Made by a program: the position numbers and the translations under genes. This document shows positions 5,319 to 10,218 of a stretch of DNA of 10,218 nt, piece after piece; position 1 is the first letter of the stretch; every line of letters begins with the position of its first letter. The notes below the pieces were generated by a model. It worked only from the letters and a program-made list of their open reading frames with translations, was not told the origin of the DNA and did no database searches. The DNA comes from CAZYAK01 sp964645935 (GTDB lineage Bacteria > Patescibacteriota > Gracilibacteria > Peribacterales > Peribacteraceae): NCBI GenBank assembly GCA_964645935.1, contig CAZYAK010000057.1, positions 1 through 10,218 on the forward strand, in the 5' to 3' direction.

Positions 5319-5348
5319 GCTGGCCGTTCCTTTCGGGGAACGGCCGGC
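5319..5348 (+). terminator. Hairpin after paralogue 2
   Basis: The stem GCTGGCCGTTCC pairs with GGAACGGCCGGC (one T-G pair) around a TTTCGG loop, about 35 bases after the stop. AGGTTTGCC follows, with no long T-run. It corresponds in position to the hairpin after paralogue 1, and the bases before both (TGTCGCCCA and CGGC) are shared, so the duplication reaches into the 3' region. Confidence 0.6.
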
Positions 5349-5364
5349 AGGTTTGCCGTGCACG

Positions 5365-5387
5365 AAAACGGCGGCCGAGGCCGCCGT
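5365..5387 (-). terminator. Intrinsic terminator of rpsO
   Basis: On the minus strand ACGGCGGC, a CTCG loop and GCCGCCGT are followed by TTTCG, with four T in a row counting the last stem base. It lies about 45 bases after the rpsO stop. This closes rpsO off from the genes downstream, including pnp. Confidence 0.75.
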
Positions 5388-5407
5388 GGAAGTGCATGAG
5401 AGGGCGT

Positions 5408-5434
5408 GTCACCCTGAGCCCGTCGAAGGGTCAC
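5408..5434 (-). repeat. REP-like palindrome overlapping the rpsO stop codon
   Basis: The plus-strand sequence ACCCTGAGCCCGTCGAAGGGT (5411-5431) is an imperfect palindrome (ACCCT/AGGGT with outer TG/CA after a mismatch). The rpsO stop codon (5431-5433) lies within it. From memory it resembles the dispersed CACCCTGAGC...GTCGAAGGGT repeats met in many uncultured bacterial genomes; copy number cannot be judged from one window. Confidence 0.45.
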
Positions 5435-5700
5435 TTCTTGAGCTTGTGCTTCTCCAGGACGTCCTGGTACTGCTCCGGCTTGTTCATGCGGAGGTACGTG
5501 AGGAGCTTCCTGCGCTGGGCAACCTTGCCGAGCAGTCCGCGGCGGGCGGAGTGGTCCTTCTTGTGCTCCTTGAGGTGCTCGGTGAGGAGGCCGATCTCCT
5601 TGGTGAGGATGGCGATCTGGACCTGCGGCGACCCGGTGTCCTTGGTGTGCGTGCGGTGCTTCGTGATGAGCGTCTTCTTCTGCGTCTTCTTGATGGACAT
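5431..5700 (-). CDS. rpsO: Small ribosomal subunit protein S15 (uS15)
   Basis: S15 binds 16S rRNA at the central-domain three-way junction and nucleates assembly of the platform. The 89 residues match the usual length exactly. Visible landmarks are DTGSPQVQIAILT (21-33), HLKEHKKDH (42-50), ARRGLLGKVAQRRKLLTYL (52-70) and QYQDVLEKHKLKK at the end. The usual DHHSRRGLL reads DHSARRGLL here, so the Ser that normally contacts rRNA is displaced by one residue. ATG 5700 is supported by the alignment with other S15 proteins. The region before it (CCGGTTCT) has no Shine-Dalgarno. The gene has its own promoter, a leader with nested hairpins and its own terminator, so it appears monocistronic. It is convergent with paralogue 2 and divergent from the rmuC-like gene. 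Confidence 0.97.
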   Translation of the reverse strand: MSIKKTQKKTLITKHRTHTKDTGSPQVQIAILTKEIGLLTEHLKEHKKDHSARRGLLGKVAQRRKLLTYLRMNKPEQYQDVLEKHKLKK

Positions 5701-5730
5701 AGAACCGGGGAATGGATAAAACCGTTCGTG

Positions 5731-5768
5731 CCACGCCCCAAACGGGCTCTGCCCTGGCTGCAGCGTGG
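5731..5768 (-). promoter_or_regulatory. Nested hairpin in the rpsO leader, candidate S15 autoregulatory site
   Basis: On the minus strand CCACGC pairs with GCGTGG and encloses CCA/TGG and GGGC/GCCC with an AGA loop. It occupies most of the predicted 75-80-nt leader and ends about 30 bases before the start codon. S15 is known to repress its own mRNA through lineage-specific leader structures. This one is placed right, but I cannot match it to a described class. Confidence 0.4.
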
Positions 5769-5779
5769 ACCGGATGCCC

Positions 5780-5807
5780 ATTCTATGGAAGGGCACCCAA
5801 AAAGCAA
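5780..5807 (-). promoter_or_regulatory. Promoter of rpsO
   Basis: On the minus strand TTGCTT (5802-5807), a 16-base spacer and TAGAAT (5780-5785). The predicted start is near 5773, giving a leader of about 70-75 nt. Confidence 0.55.
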
Positions 5808-5903
5808 GGCGGGGGCCCGAAAAATGGCTACAAAATGCCAAGCCGGAGGGGTGAGGTGTACGAGAATACACCAGAAGAATGGCAGGGAATCAACGCGATT
5901 CGC

Positions 5904-5934
5904 GTGACGCACGCGGCGGGCTTGCGGGTACCAT
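5904..5934 (+). promoter_or_regulatory. Weak candidate promoter of the rmuC-like gene
   Basis: GTGACG (5904-5909), a long 19-base spacer and TACCAT (5929-5934), only 7 bases before ATG 5942. If real, the transcript is leaderless. The region 5808-5903 otherwise holds a 6-bp hairpin (GGTGTA/TACACC, 5855-5872) and nothing else I can name. Confidence 0.3.
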
Positions 5935-5941
5935 CGCCCAC

Positions 5942-7195
5942 ATGACCACCGCCCTCCTCGTCGTCATCTTCCTCGCGATCCTGGGCGTCGGCGCCTTGGT
6001 GTGGACCCGTCTCGGGGCGCCGCAGGGCGGCGTGGACGCCGAGAAGGAGCAGCTGCGCGGCGAGCGCGACCAGCTGATGACAGACGCGGCCACACTCAAG
6101 GCCACACTGGAGCGGCGCTCGGAGGAGGTGGGCGAGCTCAAGCGCACGCTGGAGAGCGAACGCACCGAGAAGAACGAGCTGGCGGGCAAGGGCAAGCAGC
6201 TGCACGCTACCTTCACCAAGCTTGAGGCCAAGTACGAGGCGCTGGAGCAGGAGCGCGACGCCCTGAAGAAACAGCAGACCCGCTTTGAGGCCGAAGCCGG
6301 GCGCCGCGAGAAGGAAGCCGATGACAAGCTGGGGAAGCTGGAGGCCGCCAAGCTCAGCTTAGACCAAGAGCGCGACCGCGTGGTGGCCGCCGAGCGCGAG
6401 ATGCAGGCGCGCCTGGAAGAGCAGCGCGACCGCATCTGGGCCGACCACGAGAAGAGCGTCATCGCCCGCATGACGGATTTGTGTAAGCTCCCGCAGTACG
6501 CCTTCACGAGCTTCTCCAACACCGATCTCCCGGATGGTTTTGACGGCAGCCTCAAGCCCGACTTCATGATCGAGTTCCTGGACCAGTACGTGATTTTCGA
6601 CGCCAAGAAGTCTAAGAGCGAGAGCCTGCAAACCTACATCGCCAACACCGTGAAGACCACCGTCACCAAGGTAAAGAAGAACCCCAAGATCGCCTCCATG
6701 ATTTTCTTGGTGGTCCCGAGCGAAGCCATCTCCGAACTGAAAGTGCACCACCACGTCCACGACGGCTACACCCTCTACATCATCTCGCCGGAGGCGCTGG
6801 CCCCTATCCTCGCCAGCCTCAAGCGCATTACCGCGTACGAGTTTGCGGAGGGCATGGACCCGCAGCAGCGCGAAAACATTGTGCAGCTGGTGGCCGAGCT
6901 GGATTTCCACATCAATCTGCGCAACGCCGCAGACCTGCTGCTCACTAAGATGGGCGTGTCGCTACTGGCACGTGCGCAGAAGACTGACCCGCAGTTCGCG
7001 GAGGACGTGGCCCTGAAGAAGGCCCCCATGAACGCCAACGCCCGCACGGCCCTGAGCTCCTCGGAGTTCAAGCGCGTGGTGTCGTCGCTGGTGGCGCAGG
7101 TGCAGGAGACCGAGCATCTGGAGGCGCCCCAGGTTTCGGTGAAGAAGAAGGACCTGGAGACCGCGAAGACACTCATTTCCGATACCCTCCTCTAA
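5942..7195 (+). CDS. rmuC: RmuC-like membrane-anchored coiled-coil protein with nuclease-type core
   Basis: RmuC proteins limit recombination at inverted repeats; their biochemical activity is poorly defined, but the C-terminal domain has a PD-(D/E)XK nuclease-like fold. Here residues 4-21 are one membrane helix, about 30-180 a long charged coiled coil (heptad-like EKEQLRGERDQL and following), and about 185-340 the globular domain. It contains LKPDFMIEF (204-212) and YVIFDAKKS (216-224), matching the RmuC pattern PD...x12-DAK, with D207, D220 and K222 as the candidate metal and catalytic residues. A C-terminal helical tail of about 75 residues follows. The length (417) is in the family range. 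ATG 5942 is preferred over ATG 5879 because it starts directly at the membrane helix. The next gene begins 2 bases after the stop, so the two are probably co-translated. The general match is good; similarity to classical RmuC is moderate, hence the caution. Confidence 0.8.
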   Translation: MTTALLVVIFLAILGVGALVWTRLGAPQGGVDAEKEQLRGERDQLMTDAATLKATLERRSEEVGELKRTLESERTEKNELAGKGKQLHATFTKLEAKYEALEQERDALKKQQTRFEAEAGRREKEADDKLGKLEAAKLSLDQERDRVVAAEREMQARLEEQRDRIWADHEKSVIARMTDLCKLPQYAFTSFSNTDLPDGFDGSLKPDFMIEFLDQYVIFDAKKSKSESLQTYIANTVKTTVTKVKKNPKIASMIFLVVPSEAISELKVHHHVHDGYTLYIISPEALAPILASLKRITAYEFAEGMDPQQRENIVQLVAELDFHINLRNAADLLLTKMGVSLLARAQKTDPQFAEDVALKKAPMNANARTALSSSEFKRVVSSLVAQVQETEHLEAPQVSVKKKDLETAKTLISDTLL

Positions 7196-7197
7196 AC

Positions 7198-7563
7198 ATG
7201 GAACGCAAAGACGATCTCTCCGCAGGCAACGAGGACGGCGGACAGCCCATCCGCCTGAGTCCGGAAACGGACACGCTGCCATCCATCGGGCTCATTGGCG
7301 GCCATCTGTCGGCCGAGGCCGCCGCCGTGGTGGCCGACACCCTGCACAATACGCACCTGGAAGCCGCCTTCTCGGTGCGGAAAGAGGACCGCGATCTCTT
7401 CCTCGCGCACCTGCGCTTGTGCGACCAATGCCGGGAGGAGATCCTCGCGGTCCTGGAGATCCGCAGCCAAGCGGAAGCGGACATCGATGCCGACGGCAAA
7501 TCCGCCGCGATGCCGCCGGAGTTCGCCGACGAGGTGAGGCGCCGGCTGCCGGCGATGCCCTGA
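7198..7563 (+). CDS. Small HxxxCxxC protein (anti-sigma zinc-finger type), first of two
   Basis: This 121-residue acidic protein starts 2 bases after the rmuC-like stop codon, which implies translational coupling; no Shine-Dalgarno is visible. Residues 71-78 read HLRLCDQC, the H-x3-C-x2-C zinc site of the anti-sigma zinc-finger (zf-HC2) family, followed by the usual helix (REEILAVLEI). The segment GGHLSAEAAAVVADTL (34-49) resembles the family's LxGELSPEEAAxxxxHL lead-in, but here about 20 residues are inserted before the zinc site. There is no membrane segment and no sigma factor gene next to it. It may be a cytoplasmic zinc-binding adaptor. A second, shorter protein of the same type follows at 7672. 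Confidence 0.75.
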   Translation: MERKDDLSAGNEDGGQPIRLSPETDTLPSIGLIGGHLSAEAAAVVADTLHNTHLEAAFSVRKEDRDLFLAHLRLCDQCREEILAVLEIRSQAEADIDADGKSAAMPPEFADEVRRRLPAMP

Positions 7564-7671
7564 TCTTCAGAACAGGAAGCGGTTGTCTCGGGACAAGTGC
7601 GCAGATGCTGGACAGCGCTTTTCGTCTGCATCACCGTGTCGCACCATTCGGCATCTTTCCCCGTACACCCT

Positions 7672-7881
7672 ATGACCAAGCAGCAAGCCGACCGCCTGAT
7701 CGCCCGTATCCAGGAAGATGAAACGCACCCCAACTACACGGAAGCCGGCGAGATCGGTCGCGTGGTCGAGGGCAGCGCGCCGCCCGATATGGCCCTGCGC
7801 GTCCAGGCGCATATCGAGGGCTGCAGCCGTTGCAAGGAAATTCTGGAGCTCCTCGCCTTGCTGAGCGAAGGAGGACGCTGA
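7672..7881 (+). CDS. Small HxxxCxxC protein (anti-sigma zinc-finger type), second of two
   Basis: This 69-residue protein closely follows the zf-HC2 pattern: an opening helix (TKQQADRLIARIQE), then VVEGSAPPDMALRVQAHIEG with H47, and CSRC (51-54) followed by KEILELLALL. It is soluble, with no membrane helix. ATG 7672 is preferred. An ATG at 7597 would add 25 residues (MRRCWTALFVCITVS...), which do not look like the family, though they are mildly hydrophobic and a signal-like extension cannot be excluded. No Shine-Dalgarno precedes either start. The gap 7564-7671 holds no clear promoter or hairpin. The stop codon lies at the foot of a small hairpin (7880-7897). The function is unknown; a regulator that sequesters a partner protein is the family expectation. 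Confidence 0.7.
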   Translation: MTKQQADRLIARIQEDETHPNYTEAGEIGRVVEGSAPPDMALRVQAHIEGCSRCKEILELLALLSEGGR

Positions 7882-7897
7882 TCGGCGGCGGCCGATC
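7880..7897 (+). terminator. Small hairpin overlapping the stop of the second zinc-finger gene
   Basis: GATCGGC and GCCGATC pair perfectly (7 bp) around a GGCG loop, beginning within the TGA stop. No T-run follows (CCCGTGCC), so termination would be weak. Confidence 0.35.
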
Positions 7898-7900
7898 CCC

Positions 7901-7929
7901 GTGCCACGGGTGCGCTCCATGGGTATCAT
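7901..7929 (+). promoter_or_regulatory. Candidate promoter of uvrD
   Basis: GTGCCA (7901-7906, four of six matches), a 17-base spacer and TATCAT (7924-7929). The predicted start is near 7936, 13 bases before ATG 7949 and after the two upstream in-frame ATGs (7919, 7928), which supports ATG 7949. Confidence 0.45.
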
Positions 7930-7948
7930 GCGCCGGCATACATCCCGC

Positions 7949-10218
7949 ATGACCGACCCCGCACGCGACCCCATCTTCGACGGCCTCAATCCCGAGCAGA
8001 CCAAGGCCGTGGCGAACCCCGTGGGACCGGCCCTCGTGCTGGCCGGCGCGGGCTCGGGCAAGACGCGCGCCCTCACCCACCGCATCGCACACATGATCGC
8101 CAAGGGCGTGCCGCCGTGGCAGATCCTGGCGGTGACGTTTACCAACAAGGCCGCTGCGGAGATGAAGGAGCGCATCAAGAACTTGCTGCGCATCACGGAG
8201 GGCGCCGACATCGTGGAGTTTGGCACCGGGCGCCTGCCCACCATGGGCACCTTCCACTCTGTGTGCTGCCGCATCCTCCGCAGGGACATCGAATACCTGG
8301 GGCGGGACCGACGGTTCGTGATCTACGACGGCGACGACCAGGAGAAGCTCATGAAGCAGGTGCTCAAGGAGCTCCAGGTGGACGAGAAGGAGCTCAAGGC
8401 TCGCGCCGCGCTGGGGTACGTAGGGCGCTTTAAGTCCGAGGCGGTCTCGCCGCAAGAGGCCAGACGCCAGTCCACCACCGCTCGCATGGAGATCGTGTGC
8501 CGGGCGTTTGAGAGGTACAACGCGATGCTCAAGGAATCCAATGCCTTGGACTTCGACGACCTCATCCTGGAAACCGTGCGTCTCTTCCACGAGGTACCGA
8601 CCGTCTTAGAGCGGTACCAAGAAACGTGGCGATTCCTGCATGTGGACGAGTACCAAGACACCAACCATGCGCAGTACCTCTTCATTTCCCTGCTTGCCCA
8701 GAAGTACCGAAACCTCTGCGTGATCGGCGATCCAGACCAGAGCATCTACTCATTCCGCGGCGCGGACATCCGCAATATTATGGAGTTTGAGAAGGAGTAT
8801 CCGGATGCGTTACGCGTGACGCTGGACCGCAACTACCGCTCCACGCAGGTGGTGCTCACCGCCGCCAACGGTGTGATTTCCAAAAACCCCGACCGGCCCA
8901 ACAAGACCATGTGGAGCGAGCGCAAGGAGGGCCCCAAGGTGATCATCCACGAGGTGCGCGACGAGCGGAAGGAGGCCGACGAAGCCGTACAAGCGGCGCG
9001 GCAATTGCAGCGCGAGGGCACGCGCCTCAACGATCAAGTGATCCTCTATCGCACCAACGCACAGTCGCGCCTCTTTGAAGAGGCGTGTATGCGCACGGGC
9101 CTCCCCTACCGCATCGTGGGCGGCCAGAAGTTCTACGCGCGCAAGGAGGTGAAAGACGTCTTGGCGTACCTCTCGGTGCTCATCAACCCGCGCGACACCG
9201 TGGGCTTGCTGCGCATCATCAACGTCCCTGCGCGCAAGATCGGCGCCACGTCGCTGGGGCACCTGCAGGCCTTCGCCGCGGAGAACCAACTGACTCTATG
9301 GGACGCACTCAGGGGGGCCACGATGTGCACCGAGCTCAACGAGCCCACGGCACGGCGGATGGTCATCTTCACGGAGACCGTCGAGCGGTTTCAGCGCCTG
9401 GCCAACGAACAGACGGTGGCGGAGCTCACGACGCACCTCTTGGAGGCCGTGGACATGGAAAAGTGGCTTCGCGACGACACAGACGAGGGTGAGGAGCGGT
9501 GGGGCAACGTGCAGGAGCTGCTCACCGTCATGCGCAAGTACGACGGGCTCGACCCGATGACCTCGCTCGTCAGTTTTCTGGAGGAAGTGGCACTGGTATC
9601 CGAGGTGGACAAGCTCACGTCCGCCAAGGACGACGCGCTCACGCTGATGACGCTGCACCTCTGCAAAGGCCTAGAGTTTGAACACGTGATGATCGGCGGA
9701 TGTGAGGAAGGGATCTTCCCGCACGCGAACTCGGCCTTCGACAAAGAGCAGCTGGAGGAGGAGCGCCGCCTGATGTACGTGGGCATGACGCGTGCCAAAA
9801 CGCACCTGCGGATTTTCTGTGCACGCAGCCGCGTGCTCTTTGGGGAGACGCAGGCCAACGCGCCCAGCCGTTTCCTGGACGACATCCCGCACGCCACCAC
9901 GGAACGCAGGAGCGATGAGCTGCTCTCCGCCTTCGCGTGGGCATCCGAGAGCGGGCGCATGAAGGCGCACACCATGAACGGCCGTCCGTTGGAACCGTTC
10001 CGCCAGCACGAGGGCGCTGTGTCCGCCGAGTTCAACCAAGACTCGGGCTTCGACGATGTAAACCAGGACACGCAGGACATCAAGGAAGGCTCTCGCGTGC
10101 GGCACCCCACCTTCGGTCAGGGCTCGGTGGTCAACCGTCGCGGGGACGTGGTGACGATCATCTTCGATGACGGCCCACGGAAAACCTTCGCACTGAGTAT
10201 CGCGCCGCTGACGGTGAT
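7949..10218 (+). CDS. uvrD: UvrD/PcrA-type superfamily 1A DNA helicase, 3' end just outside the window
   Basis: This is a 3'-5' DNA helicase of nucleotide-excision and mismatch repair and of fork maintenance. 756 codons are visible and the frame is open at the window end. The motifs appear in order: GAGSGKTRAL with Lys38 (motif I), FTNKAAAEMKERI (Ia), VDEYQDTN 232-239 (II, Walker B), GDPDQSIYSFRGADI 260-274 (III), RNYRST 294-299 (IV), TLHLCKGLEF 568-577 (V), and LMYVGMTRAK 608-617 with Arg615 (VI). The end RVRHPTFGQGSVV...FDDGPRKTFAL...APLTV (716-756) is the Tudor-like C-terminal domain of UvrD/PcrA that binds RNA polymerase in studied members; only a few residues should be missing. Motif V is unusual, because TLHSAKGLEF is normal and Ser-Ala is replaced by Leu-Cys. 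ATG 7949 is chosen by the promoter position; ATGs at 7919 and 7928 are in frame. Confidence 0.96.
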   Translation, partial: MTDPARDPIFDGLNPEQTKAVANPVGPALVLAGAGSGKTRALTHRIAHMIAKGVPPWQILAVTFTNKAAAEMKERIKNLLRITEGADIVEFGTGRLPTMGTFHSVCCRILRRDIEYLGRDRRFVIYDGDDQEKLMKQVLKELQVDEKELKARAALGYVGRFKSEAVSPQEARRQSTTARMEIVCRAFERYNAMLKESNALDFDDLILETVRLFHEVPTVLERYQETWRFLHVDEYQDTNHAQYLFISLLAQKYRNLCVIGDPDQSIYSFRGADIRNIMEFEKEYPDALRVTLDRNYRSTQVVLTAANGVISKNPDRPNKTMWSERKEGPKVIIHEVRDERKEADEAVQAARQLQREGTRLNDQVILYRTNAQSRLFEEACMRTGLPYRIVGGQKFYARKEVKDVLAYLSVLINPRDTVGLLRIINVPARKIGATSLGHLQAFAAENQLTLWDALRGATMCTELNEPTARRMVIFTETVERFQRLANEQTVAELTTHLLEAVDMEKWLRDDTDEGEERWGNVQELLTVMRKYDGLDPMTSLVSFLEEVALVSEVDKLTSAKDDALTLMTLHLCKGLEFEHVMIGGCEEGIFPHANSAFDKEQLEEERRLMYVGMTRAKTHLRIFCARSRVLFGETQANAPSRFLDDIPHATTERRSDELLSAFAWASESGRMKAHTMNGRPLEPFRQHEGAVSAEFNQDSGFDDVNQDTQDIKEGSRVRHPTFGQGSVVNRRGDVVTIIFDDGPRKTFALSIAPLTV

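Noticed and set aside
4316..5734. Minus-strand reading frame of 472 codons over paralogue 2 and rpsO
   Set aside because: It overlaps rpsO in another frame and crosses both terminator hairpins; its content is a His/Arg/Asp-rich shadow.
5855..5872. GGTGTA/TACACC hairpin between rpsO and the rmuC-like gene as a terminator
   Set aside because: It has a short stem, no T-run on either strand, and lies between divergent genes where no terminator is needed.

Overview
The window comes from a GC-rich bacterium (roughly 60% G+C) that uses the standard genetic code; TGA is the stop for most genes here. Compact genes, -10-only promoters, a general lack of Shine-Dalgarno sequences, a TrpR/YerC-type mini-repressor and several orphan genes fit an uncultured lineage of the Patescibacteria (CPR) type, perhaps near Peribacteria/Peregrinibacteria. 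That placement is an impression and not proven by the sequence.

Layout. The minus strand carries, from right to left, rpsO (5431-5700), a TrpR-family regulator (2929-3219), an unrecognised 778-residue repeat protein (513-2849) and the 5' end of pnp (1-241, running off the window). rpsO and pnp are neighbours in most bacteria. Here they keep the same order and strand but lie about 5.2 kb apart, and rpsO has its own promoter and terminator. Within that gap, on the plus strand, sit two consecutive copies of one complete transcription unit (about 3339-4408 and 4434-5348). Each copy has a 21-bp dyad, a TATAAT box, a structured leader of about 97-99 nt, a good Shine-Dalgarno, a gene for an exported protein built from two copies of a 'DGWG' domain, and a strong hairpin after the stop. 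The leader core is almost identical in the two copies although the proteins have diverged widely. This is the most interesting part of the window and may be a cis-regulatory RNA family with an undescribed surface protein family.

The right half, on the plus strand, is a housekeeping DNA-maintenance cluster: an RmuC-like membrane-anchored coiled-coil nuclease-fold protein (5942-7195), two small HxxxCxxC proteins of the anti-sigma zinc-finger type (7198-7563 and 7672-7881), and a nearly complete UvrD/PcrA helicase (7949 to the window end).

Noncoding stretches. 242-512 holds a terminator-like hairpin for the repeat protein and a possible pnp leader. 3220-3549 holds the promoter of the regulator, the first dyad, the first cassette promoter and its leader. 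4336-4639 holds the hairpin of cassette 1 and the control region of cassette 2. 5285-5430 holds the cassette 2 hairpin, the rpsO terminator and a REP-like palindrome. 5701-5941 holds the rpsO leader and promoter and the rmuC upstream region. No rRNA, tRNA, CRISPR array, insertion sequence or transposase was seen.
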